A stretch of DNA of 14,287 nucleotides from Candidatus Poseidoniaceae archaeon (GCA_022424925.1 JAKMGM010000088.1:1-14287), one strand, 5' to 3'. Counted from the stretch's first letter, positions 7,233 to 14,254 are shown. Made by a program: numbers and translations. Notes: a model not told the origin generated them from the letters alone.

Positions 7233-9011
7233 ATGAGAGTTGCAGTTCTAAAGGAAGACAATTGTCAACCGAAAAAATGCAACGATGAGTGCCACGCATT
7301 CTGCCCCCCGGTGAGAAACGGACAAGAGTGCATCATCCTCGATGAAAAGACGGGAAAACCACACATCTCAGAGAGTCTTTGCATTGGGTGTGGTATCTGC
7401 ATTAACAAATGTCCTCATGACGCCCTCATTATCGAGCAGCTCCCGAGCGAACTCGAAACAGACATGATACATCGGTATTCCATGAACGGATTCCGTTTAT
7501 TCCGGCTTCCCACTCCATCGAAGGAGAGTGTTGTCGGTATTCTAGGTCCAAACGGGATGGGGAAGTCTACCGCTATCAATGCTCTTTCGGGACGCATGAT
7601 TCCAAACCTCGGTGATTGGTTGAACAAGGAAGCAGATTGGGACGACATCATCGAATCCTTGCCACGTGGAGAACTTCGCGACTTCTTTGTCGCCGTGAAA
7701 AACGGAGATATTCGTGTCGCTCTTAAGCCTCAAAATGTAGACCGCCTTCCCAAAAAAATCAAGGGTTCTGTTCGCGATTTACTCTCACGAGTAGATGAGC
7801 GAAAGATGTTTGAGCAGTTGACTGTAGAATTGGGAATCGATCATCTTCTAGACCGAACCGTCCAGCAACTCTCGGGCGGGGAGTTACAACGCATGGCGAT
7901 CTGCGCAACATTACTGCGCGACGCAGATGTGTACTTTTTCGACGAACCATCATCCTATCTCGATATTCATGAACGAATGCGAATCGTTCGAATCATCCAA
8001 AATTTGTCAGAAACCAAGCGAGTGATTGTCATTGAGCACGACCTCGCTGTTCTGGATGTGCTTGCAGATTTAGTCCACATCGTCTACGGTAAGAAAGGTG
8101 CTTTCGGAATTTTTACTCCAGCGCGTACGACTCGGCAAGCAATCAACACGTATCTTGATGGCTTTCTCCCCGAACAGAATGTCCGGATTCGAGAAAAACC
8201 AATCAAGTTCCTCAACCACAGTGACCGAATCTCGGAAATTGGTTCCGAGGTGGTCTCATGGGGTGGAATTACCAAGAAACTTGGTGCGTTTGAGTTGTCC
8301 ACAGGTGAAGGAGCAGTACATCGTTCTGAAGTTGTGGGTGTCGTGGGTCCGAACGGTACCGGTAAGTCAACGATGATTAAAATCTTGGCAGGAGAACACG
8401 GCTATGATGAAGGGTGGGTGACAGAAAACGCCACAATTTCCTACAAACCTCAGCATATTGATGTCGATATGGACTGCAGTGTGCAGCTTTGGTTGGACAG
8501 TGAAATCGGACCTAAGTGGCGAGTTGGTGAATACAATGTCAACGTTATCCGAGCTTTGGGTGTCGACCAACTTCTGCCAAAACGAGTGAAAAAACTATCT
8601 GGTGGAGAACGGCAAGCCGTTTCGATAGCCATTTGTCTTGGTAGGGAAGCAGACCTTTACTTGTTGGATGAGCCTTCAGCGCATCTGGATGCAAATGCCC
8701 GAATGGAGGCGGCTAAAGCCATCAGGCGAACTATGGAAGCGAACGAAAAATCCGCTTTTGTAATCGATCACGACGTGTATTTTATCGATATTGTCAGCGA
8801 CTCATTGCTGGTGTTTGAGGGTGAAGGCGGTGTGCACGGCAAAGCACAGGGTCCGTTCAGATTACGTGACGGAATGAACCGATTCCTGGAAGGCGTGAAC
8901 GTGACGTTCCGTCGTGATCACGATTCGAAACGACCAAGAATCAACAAGATGGAAAGTCGAAAGGACAGAGAACAGCGTAGCGCTGGCGATTACTACTCGT
9001 TTGACCATTGA
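7233..9011 (+). CDS. abce1: ABCE1/Rli1 ribosome-recycling Fe-S ATPase
   Basis: ABCE1 splits post-termination ribosomes with aRF1/Pelota in the cytoplasm. The 592-aa protein has the full family layout. An N-terminal ferredoxin-like domain has eight cysteines (11, 16, 20, 24, then C50-x2-C-x2-C-x3-C60-P) for two 4Fe-4S clusters. NBD1 has Walker A GPNGMGKST (105-113), signature LSGGELQR (213-220), Walker B FFDEP (D237, E238) and H269. NBD2 has GPNGTGKST (372-380), signature LSGGERQAV (455-463), LLDEP (D479, E480) and H513. The C-terminus ends with the usual F-R-R-D...DREQ...GDYY tail. The NBD2 signature continues R-Q-A-V rather than the L-Q-R-V typical of the family. The gene follows rpl10e by 112 bp and precedes the nuclease pair by 14 bp, suggesting shared transcription with the nucleases. 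Confidence 0.98.
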   Translation: MRVAVLKEDNCQPKKCNDECHAFCPPVRNGQECIILDEKTGKPHISESLCIGCGICINKCPHDALIIEQLPSELETDMIHRYSMNGFRLFRLPTPSKESVVGILGPNGMGKSTAINALSGRMIPNLGDWLNKEADWDDIIESLPRGELRDFFVAVKNGDIRVALKPQNVDRLPKKIKGSVRDLLSRVDERKMFEQLTVELGIDHLLDRTVQQLSGGELQRMAICATLLRDADVYFFDEPSSYLDIHERMRIVRIIQNLSETKRVIVIEHDLAVLDVLADLVHIVYGKKGAFGIFTPARTTRQAINTYLDGFLPEQNVRIREKPIKFLNHSDRISEIGSEVVSWGGITKKLGAFELSTGEGAVHRSEVVGVVGPNGTGKSTMIKILAGEHGYDEGWVTENATISYKPQHIDVDMDCSVQLWLDSEIGPKWRVGEYNVNVIRALGVDQLLPKRVKKLSGGERQAVSIAICLGREADLYLLDEPSAHLDANARMEAAKAIRRTMEANEKSAFVIDHDVYFIDIVSDSLLVFEGEGGVHGKAQGPFRLRDGMNRFLEGVNVTFRRDHDSKRPRINKMESRKDREQRSAGDYYSFDH

Positions 9012-9015
9012 GGAG
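9011..9015 (+). promoter_or_regulatory. Shine-Dalgarno site of the first nuclease gene
   Basis: AGGAG shares its first base with the abce1 stop codon (TGA, 9009-9011) and ends 10 nt before the ATG at 9026. This selects the ATG over the in-frame TTG at 9008 and suggests translational coupling to abce1. Confidence 0.6.
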
Positions 9016-9025
9016 TGATACATAC

Positions 9026-10789
9026 ATGCCTGTTGGGATTCCACCGCTTGGAGGACCTCTCGGGCGTTCTCGTTCCCGCATTTCAGCAAGTGGACTCACG
9101 ACCTTTTTACGGTGTAAACGCCAATGGTTTCTGGGTTCTAAAGTAGGAATCTCGGGTCCTCTTCGTCCTTCGCAGGTCATAGGTATTGTCCTGGAGGATG
9201 CTTTATGCGGGATGTTGATGCAACGTCCAGTCGATGACATGAACACGCTTCAAGAACTTAAAGAATGGATTGAATCACTTCTCCCACAGGCTGCATTGGA
9301 GGCACTCGACAGCGGCCGAAAAATGTGGGATGAAGGATTATGGCATGCTCCTGAAACATCATGGGATGATGTTGAGATTGATTCGTTCATAGAACGCCTC
9401 TCTCACGGTCTTGATTTGTTTTTACATGAGGTTGAGTCGTGCCATGATGCAAACGGTGGCCCATACATTGAATCGTATCGAAACGATGAATCGCCATTCA
9501 AAGTACCAGCTCCAGCTTGGGGCGATGAGCCAAGGTTCCCTGTACCTGATAAAGTCCGTAATTTTGATTTACGAACATGGGCTGATGCTGGACAACCGAT
9601 GCGTTGGGCACGGCCTGGCGAACCAGTGACTTGGAACGAGGCATGGGAAATCGCTCGTCCTTGGATGAAAGACCCACGTGTCCACCAGCCTCAACGTATG
9701 TTCCACCCGGATGGTTGGGCTGCTGGAGAACTGGATTTGGTCCTCCGTTGGGACGGACGCATACGGCTCATTGATGTCAAATCAGGAGATCCAAATTCCA
9801 GGTTTGCCGAATCGCTTCAGCATCAACTCCGTTTTTATGCATGGTTGTGGCATGAAACCCATGCACATCAAACCATTGATGGACTCGAGGGCTGGTACCT
9901 CAACGGGGCTCACCGTATCACCTACGATGCCCCAAGCCCTGATGATTATGCTCAAATGACAAGGGAGTTTTCAAACATACATTCTCAGATGCAAAAAATG
10001 GGTTCGGGTCCAGCGTCCCTTCCTGTCCAACCTACGGAAGGGTGTGACGGTAGTGCTGCGGGCTGCCATTGGTGCAGTTTAACCCGCAACGATGCAGGTG
10101 AGTGGTTTGGTGATGAACTTCTTACCTCAATCACATCAGAACGAGAAGTTCAGCTCTCGCCTCCAAGCGAACCGCTTGCCTCCATTCCTGAACGCGTCAG
10201 CGTTCAAGGAACATTTACTGGTGCTTGGGGGCCGTTGCCGAACCATTTTGGAGAACCCGTTTTGGGCGCAATGTTGGTAGCTGGTAGTGCTCAGATTACC
10301 GTTGAAGAAAGCGAACCGGGCGCCTACCCCTTGCTTCACGACGAGCCAAAAGGAGAGATTGTTATTCTTGATGCACTTCCTGGAGTATGGCGAGGCTCCC
10401 CTCGCCTCTATGTCGATTCAAAAACACGCATACTCTCTGTGGAAGACGCTCTTGAACACTTATCGGCCTCTACAGTGCCACTCTCCGAACGAACTACACG
10501 AATCGGCTTATTGAGGACTCGTGCCAACGTAGAGGGGATTATCCTTAGCGTGCGTAAACGTTCAGGCACTCGCCTCGATGGTAAACCATGGACGATGATG
10601 AATGTCCACCTATGGGACGGTCATTCTGTCGTCGAGGTCGCTTCGTTCGGGTCAAGTATCACTGGACAAATGGAAGCATTGCGTCCCGGTCAGAAACTGA
10701 AGATAATGGCGGCAGAAATTGGCTGGAGAGCGGGATTGCCGCAACTTCGTATCGATGCACGTAAGACTCGTCTCCAAGTTAAGCAGTGA
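9026..10789 (+). CDS. PD-(D/E)XK nuclease with altered Fe-S staple and two OB folds (paralogue A)
   Basis: This 587-aa protein belongs to the RecB/Cas4/Dna2-like PD-(D/E)XK group. Landmarks are S-x-S-x-L-x-x-F-x-x-C30-K-R-Q-W, a glutamate at E57 where Cas4/RecB motif I usually has His, GELDLV (E235, D237), I-D-V-K (D250, K252) and the Q267-x3-Y271 motif, giving a complete nuclease core. In Cas4, AddB and Dna2, one N-terminal Cys plus C-x2-C-x5-C hold a 4Fe-4S cluster. Here the late cysteines are C340-x6-C347-x2-C350 and the expected last Cys aligns with Asp356, so the cluster may be rewired or lost. The remainder looks like two OB folds (about 390-472 and 500-585), the second ending with a G-Q-K-L-x-I...LPQLRI strand pattern, which suggests binding of single-stranded nucleic acid. 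It lies 14 bp after abce1 and 46 bp before its paralogue. No helicase is nearby, and substrate and pathway are unknown. Confidence 0.85.
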   Translation: MPVGIPPLGGPLGRSRSRISASGLTTFLRCKRQWFLGSKVGISGPLRPSQVIGIVLEDALCGMLMQRPVDDMNTLQELKEWIESLLPQAALEALDSGRKMWDEGLWHAPETSWDDVEIDSFIERLSHGLDLFLHEVESCHDANGGPYIESYRNDESPFKVPAPAWGDEPRFPVPDKVRNFDLRTWADAGQPMRWARPGEPVTWNEAWEIARPWMKDPRVHQPQRMFHPDGWAAGELDLVLRWDGRIRLIDVKSGDPNSRFAESLQHQLRFYAWLWHETHAHQTIDGLEGWYLNGAHRITYDAPSPDDYAQMTREFSNIHSQMQKMGSGPASLPVQPTEGCDGSAAGCHWCSLTRNDAGEWFGDELLTSITSEREVQLSPPSEPLASIPERVSVQGTFTGAWGPLPNHFGEPVLGAMLVAGSAQITVEESEPGAYPLLHDEPKGEIVILDALPGVWRGSPRLYVDSKTRILSVEDALEHLSASTVPLSERTTRIGLLRTRANVEGIILSVRKRSGTRLDGKPWTMMNVHLWDGHSVVEVASFGSSITGQMEALRPGQKLKIMAAEIGWRAGLPQLRIDARKTRLQVKQ

Positions 10790-10835
10790 AAGGGTAGAGT
10801 AGGGTTCAAGAACATTCGACGTAAGACATCCATCT

Positions 10836-12668
10836 ATGCCCGTTCGACTCGCTCAACCTGTGGATGATTCAGTTGGTCCTTTCAATCGACTCTCTGCAAG
10901 TCAGGTCAACGCTTACCGTTCATGCCCGAGATTGTGGTTTTACGAAAAAGTTCGACGATTCAAGATGCCACAAATTCCGGTTTTGTACGTTGGCCGGGCT
11001 GTTGAAGAAGTGTTTTGCCGGATGCTCATGGAATCTCCTGCCTTGTTGGTGGCGAAAGCCGCTTCAAATACGCTTTCTGCAATTCCGCTTGACCAAAAGG
11101 GTGTTCCCAGTCGTTTGAGTGAAGAACCCTGGCCTGCTGAACGCCTGTTGAGTTTGCCGGCAACAATGCTCCCCTCTACGATGGAAGATGTACGAGAGTG
11201 GGCTATAGAACGATTAAAAGCGCACTTGCCAATTGCATTAAAAACCTTGAAAGAGGAATGGGACAAGAACGAGCGTAAAGCCGGGAGTTGGGATTCAGTC
11301 AACAGCGATTATTGTCTTGAAATGTGCGTGAATGGCCTTGATATGCACCTACAGGAAGTGCAACGCTGTCTGGATGCTAACGGAGGCCCCCAACTCTCAG
11401 AATGGCGCAGTGGGCAGCGGCCTGAATGGCCTGCACCAGATGCTCGTCGCTACGCTCTTTCTGATGCTCATCCACTTGCTTCGGTGGGCAACGTGACGAT
11501 TGTCGAGGCATGGGAGATTGCACGACCATGGTTCGTAGACCCGAATGCAGGAAAGTTTGCAATGAATGCCGTTCATCCTGAACATTGGTTTCAGGGTGAA
11601 TACGATCTTGTTTACCGATGGAATAACGATGTCAGGATTGTTGATTTGAAAGCCAGCGTCGGTAAAGGAGACAGGTCTGGGAACTACATCGAGCAACTGC
11701 GTATGTATGCAATGCTTTGGTGGGTTACGCACGGTAAAGAGGAAACCGTGGACGGCTTGGAAATATGGTATCTTGGCGCCAATTCGGTTAAATCGATTGC
11801 TTGCCCAACAATCGAGGAAATGACGAACATGGAATTGGAATTGGAGAACCTATGGAGTCAACTTCGAGAAACAACGCCTGACATCGAACAGTGCCCGCCA
11901 GAACCCGCTCCCGTTCGAGGATTTGACGCCGGCGGCATTCCAACGGATGCCCCCAATGAGGTGCGGTGTGATCGTTGTGATTGGGCGACCATTTGTCCTG
12001 GAGGCGAGGGCAGTGATGATCTTCCCGAAGGAGGTAACATTCAACTTCCAGGAACTCCGACACCGATTGACCTCGCTCCGCTTGGAAGTATTAACCCAAG
12101 AAAAACCATTGTTGCAGAAGTGTTCAGTGTAATGGGCATGAGAGAGGCTCGTCGACCGCAGGTTACCCTTTCACAGGGAAGTCATTTTGCAAAGGTTGTT
12201 TTCATGGTTGATTCTCATGAAGACGGCACGCCTTCATGGCCTGAAAAACTCTCGAAAGGTGACATTGTTTGCCTGCAAAATATCATTCCCACTGCGAACT
12301 GGAAAGGGGAGGTTGAGCTCAAAGTTGACCCTCATGGAAAGATGATTCTTGACGACTCTGGAGAGCCTGTTTCAGACCTCATTGATTTCCGCGCTCGGTG
12401 GAACGTTACTGGAAAAGTTGTCTACAAATTTGAAAAACGCGGCACGGGACGTAACGGGAAGGAATGGCACCGAAAAGGCGTCATGCTTCTCGATGCCACT
12501 GGCGCGATGAAAGTCGAGGGGTGGGCAAATGATTGGGGGCCTCAGTATGACCTTGCGGAAACAGGGGATACTGTCGTTGTAGCGAACATTGGAATCGATG
12601 CATGGGCCGTGGAAGTTCGTGGCAATATTTCTCGAAATTCTAAGATTCACATCACACAACGAGCATAA
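10836..12668 (+). CDS. PD-(D/E)XK nuclease with Cas4/Dna2-like Fe-S staple and two OB folds (paralogue B)
   Basis: This 610-aa protein is a paralogue of the preceding gene with the same domain order. It has L-S-A-S-x-V-N-x-Y-x-x-C30-P-R-L-W, E57, GEYDLV (E255, D257), V-D-L-K (D270, K272) and Q287-x3-Y291. The Fe-S staple is canonical: C30 plus C378-x2-C381-x5-C387. Predicted OB folds at about 422-505 and 520-608 follow; the first contains K-G-D-I-V...WKGEVEL, a classic OB strand pattern. The pair shares distinctive segments outside the catalytic motifs, including EAWEIARPW (A 205-213, B 224-232) and C-x-D-A-N-G-G-P, so they arose by duplication and then diverged strongly. The first ATG at 10836 gives an N-terminus colinear with paralogue A, although no clear Shine-Dalgarno site precedes it. 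Likely roles are processing DNA ends or flaps in repair or replication; this is inference. Its stop lies 5 bp from the end of the opposing small-modifier gene. Confidence 0.88.
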   Translation: MPVRLAQPVDDSVGPFNRLSASQVNAYRSCPRLWFYEKVRRFKMPQIPVLYVGRAVEEVFCRMLMESPALLVAKAASNTLSAIPLDQKGVPSRLSEEPWPAERLLSLPATMLPSTMEDVREWAIERLKAHLPIALKTLKEEWDKNERKAGSWDSVNSDYCLEMCVNGLDMHLQEVQRCLDANGGPQLSEWRSGQRPEWPAPDARRYALSDAHPLASVGNVTIVEAWEIARPWFVDPNAGKFAMNAVHPEHWFQGEYDLVYRWNNDVRIVDLKASVGKGDRSGNYIEQLRMYAMLWWVTHGKEETVDGLEIWYLGANSVKSIACPTIEEMTNMELELENLWSQLRETTPDIEQCPPEPAPVRGFDAGGIPTDAPNEVRCDRCDWATICPGGEGSDDLPEGGNIQLPGTPTPIDLAPLGSINPRKTIVAEVFSVMGMREARRPQVTLSQGSHFAKVVFMVDSHEDGTPSWPEKLSKGDIVCLQNIIPTANWKGEVELKVDPHGKMILDDSGEPVSDLIDFRARWNVTGKVVYKFEKRGTGRNGKEWHRKGVMLLDATGAMKVEGWANDWGPQYDLAETGDTVVVANIGIDAWAVEVRGNISRNSKIHITQRA

Positions 12669-12673
12669 AGGGA

Positions 12674-12895
12674 CTAACCGCCGGAAGATACGGTAGTGAC
12701 GAGTAATTTGACCGACTGAGTGAGTACGGTTGAATGCGGTAGAATCGTTCCTTCAAAACTAACAAGTACGGTGGAAGGCAGTATTTCCGCCTCAACCAAA
12801 ACTTCACGAACAGTGCGTTGGGTTTCAAGAGCAACTCGGACATCATGGTCTCGGCCATGCAGATGAATCTCCATGAGACCATGAGGTTGCATCAT
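12674..12895 (-). CDS. Ubiquitin-like small archaeal modifier / ThiS-MoaD-Urm1 family protein
   Basis: The 73-aa protein has the size and pattern of a beta-grasp modifier: strand M-E-I-H-L-H-G, turn, strand D-V-R-V-A-L, helix T-V-R-E-V-L-V-E-A (28-36), then P-S-T-V-L-V-S-F-E-G-T-I-L-P and a last strand V-K-L-L-V-T-T-V ending in S-S-G-G. A C-terminal Gly-Gly is the site that E1-like enzymes adenylate in SAMP, ThiS, MoaD and Urm1 proteins. The layout most resembles SAMP2/Urm1, which are used for tRNA thiolation and protein conjugation; no E1-like gene is in the window, so the pathway is not fixed. The start may be Met1 (12895), Met2, or Met8 (12874, leaving 66 aa); Met8 begins directly at the first strand. 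No clear Shine-Dalgarno site is seen. It is convergent with nuclease B and divergent from tRNA-Ser. Confidence 0.75.
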   Translation of the reverse strand: MMQPHGLMEIHLHGRDHDVRVALETQRTVREVLVEAEILPSTVLVSFEGTILPHSTVLTQSVKLLVTTVSSGG

Positions 12896-12928
12896 GCTTA
12901 TGACGGTGGCGCTAGAGCAGCACTCACA

Positions 12929-13011
12929 GCCGAGATCGCATAGCCCGGTATTGCGGTGGATTCGAAATCCACTGTCCTCGTGACGCGGGAGTTCAAATCT
13001 CTCTCTCGGCG
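12929..13011 (+). tRNA. tRNA-Ser (anticodon CGA), class II
   Basis: The sequence folds into a complete cloverleaf without an intron. The 7-bp acceptor stem is GCCGAGA with TCTCGGC, and the D-arm is GCA/TGC with GG in its loop. The anticodon stem is GTGGA/TCCAC around the 7-nt loop TTCGAAA, with anticodon CGA at 12963-12965. A 14-nt variable arm holds a short GTC/GAC stem, and the T-arm is GGGAG/CTCTC around TTCAAAT. The discriminator is G73, usual for archaeal tRNA-Ser. CCA is not encoded (GCC follows). It reads UCG codons. A weak A/T-rich element at about 12897-12902 sits at TATA distance, and a T6 run lies 18 nt downstream. Confidence 0.95.
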
Positions 13012-13029
13012 CCTTTCAATCGTGGAAGG

Positions 13030-13035
13030 TTTTTT
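13030..13035 (+). terminator. Poly-T terminator after tRNA-Ser
   Basis: A run of six T residues starts 18 nt past the tRNA 3' end. Archaeal RNA polymerase stops efficiently at such U-runs, so this is the likely end of the tRNA transcript. Nothing else is evident in the 110-bp gap before the TM2 gene except a short out-of-frame ORF from the ATG at 13066. Confidence 0.5.
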
Positions 13036-13121
13036 GACAGGGTTGGCATACCAAGAAGCGATAACATGGAGCATTCACCGAGCCCGGAGCAAATGTCAAG
13101 GACAGTGTCATCTCTGGCGAT

Positions 13122-13496
13122 GTGCATACCGGAAACGTGATTCATAACCACTATCATGTGACGCAACAGCCTCCACAATCGAACTACAATGTTCAACCGT
13201 CGGTACCTCATCAATCGCAGTATAACCAAGTGTCCTCCTCACCCCAAGTCCAATTCTATGGCCAGCAACATTCAGTACACCAGTTCCATGGTGGGAATAG
13301 CAAAAATGTTCTGCTCGCCTACGTCATGTGGTTCTTTCTTGGCCTGCTCGGAGGGCATCGTTTCTATCTTAACCAAGTCGGTATGGGGATTTTTTATGTG
13401 CTAACCTTCGGCGGTTTTGGTTTGTTCTGGCTTCTTGACCTTTTCCTTTTACCTGATTTGGTAAACCGTGCAAATCGCAGATACATCCGCAATTAG
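13122..13496 (+). CDS. TM2-domain membrane protein, N-terminus uncertain
   Basis: The C-terminal half is a clear TM2 domain: a first helix from about residue 62, the G-G-H-R-F-Y-L turn (77-83), a second helix (about 88-107) and a D-L-F-L-L-P-D end. Residues 1-60 are a low-complexity His/Gln/Asn/Ser segment starting near G-N-V-I-H-N-H-Y-H. The function of TM2 proteins is poorly known. The only in-frame start is GTG at 13122, with no good Shine-Dalgarno site, yet the frame stays open and protein-like upstream to a stop at 13062 (translation includes K-D-S-V-I-S-G-D-V). An ATG at 13066 lies in another frame and stops at 13140. The gene may therefore start at the GTG, or its N-terminus may be broken by a frameshift or sequencing error. 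It ends 2 bp from the convergent PAC2 gene. Confidence 0.75.
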   Translation: MHTGNVIHNHYHVTQQPPQSNYNVQPSVPHQSQYNQVSSSPQVQFYGQQHSVHQFHGGNSKNVLLAYVMWFFLGLLGGHRFYLNQVGMGIFYVLTFGGFGLFWLLDLFLLPDLVNRANRRYIRN

Positions 13497-13498
13497 GC

Positions 13499-14254
13499 TC
13501 ACATGTAGAAAGCGTCTGGGGATTCGGTTAACTCGCCCACAAGGTCTGGAGCGTTGTTTGGTGCAAGCATGGCTAACTTTTCGGTAAGTTTTGATTGAAC
13601 GTCACTCGGCAACGCAATGCCCAAATCGAACCATGCATCGAGAGATTCCAGTAAGCGTTGAGATGCGAAAACATCACCGCTCGAGCCCACGGTTGTCGCA
13701 ATTGCACAGGCTGAATGAATGCCATACAACGGACCAATTGAGGCAACGAGTGCAGCTAAGCCAATCGCTCCGGATTTGGGTTCATCACGGCGTACATCAA
13801 CGCCGAGCGCTTCTAAATCAATGCGATGAGCAGCGTTGGATGCAACGACAAATGTCTCTTTTCTAGAAGGTGAATCCATGAGTCCTGCTAGGACATAGAT
13901 GCTTTCTACGCCTTCTGATTCAAGCCATGCAAGCACTTCGTGGGCCATCGTTCCTTGATGTTCGGGTTCAAGGGGTTGTGATGTCCCAGTCAAGGTCAGT
14001 ATACGTTTTCCAGTAACTGATTCTATAGAGGAAAGCGTAAGGTGTGGTGGGGCGAGTAAACCGTCCTCATCAAGCGTTGCTAGCGGGGGGAGCGAAGTAT
14101 GATGAAGTCGCGCTACTTGCTTTTCGATGTGGCATGAGTTCAGTCCTTCAATGGCTACCTTGCCGACGTTACCTACCCCTGGGAGTGCGAACAACAGGAT
14201 ATCGTGTTCACCGATTGAATTCGATGCACTTCTCCACTCGATATTCAATCCCAT
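13499..14254 (-). CDS. PAC2-family proteasome assembly chaperone with HbYX tail
   Basis: The 251-aa protein shows the PAC2 fold signature: N-terminal D-I-L-L-F-A-L-P-G-V-G-N-V-G-K (about 18-32), a central V-E-S-I-Y-V-L-A-G-L strand and turn (about 115-124), and G-A-I-G-L-A-A-L-V (about 162-170) before a C-terminal helical part. Its last three residues are F-Y-M, a hydrophobic-Tyr-any (HbYX) motif of the kind that docks in pockets of the 20S alpha ring. Archaeal PbaA and PbaB are PAC2 proteins, and PbaA uses such a tail to bind the proteasome or its precursors; this gene resembles PbaA in that respect. The ATG at 14254 begins the conserved region closely and has a TATA-like element at the spacing of a leaderless transcript. 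It converges on the TM2 gene with a 2-bp gap. COG2047/COG1938 members of unknown role are the alternative. Confidence 0.85.
   Translation of the reverse strand: MGLNIEWRSASNSIGEHDILLFALPGVGNVGKVAIEGLNSCHIEKQVARLHHTSLPPLATLDEDGLLAPPHLTLSSIESVTGKRILTLTGTSQPLEPEHQGTMAHEVLAWLESEGVESIYVLAGLMDSPSRKETFVVASNAAHRIDLEALGVDVRRDEPKSGAIGLAALVASIGPLYGIHSACAIATTVGSSGDVFASQRLLESLDAWFDLGIALPSDVQSKLTEKLAMLAPNNAPDLVGELTESPDAFYM

Noticed and set aside
9026..12668. Cas4-like nucleases as part of a CRISPR-Cas locus
   Set aside because: No repeat-spacer array and no other cas gene occurs in the window, and the proteins are far longer than Cas4, with extra OB folds.
9026..12668. AddAB/RecBCD-type helicase-nuclease
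   Set aside because: Neither protein contains a Walker A or other helicase motif.
12652..12882. 76-codon minus-strand open frame overlapping the modifier gene
   Set aside because: It overlaps the 3' end of nuclease B and is in a different frame from the Gly-Gly protein; its translation is rich in Leu/Tyr/Ser with no family pattern.
12929..13011. tRNA intron or attachment site of an integrated element
   Set aside because: The anticodon loop is uninterrupted, and no integrase or repeated tRNA 3' end was found nearby.
13066..13140. Separate 24-codon small protein from the ATG at 13066
   Set aside because: It is too short to judge, with no motif; its bases read more convincingly in the TM2 frame, so it is treated as evidence about that gene's start.
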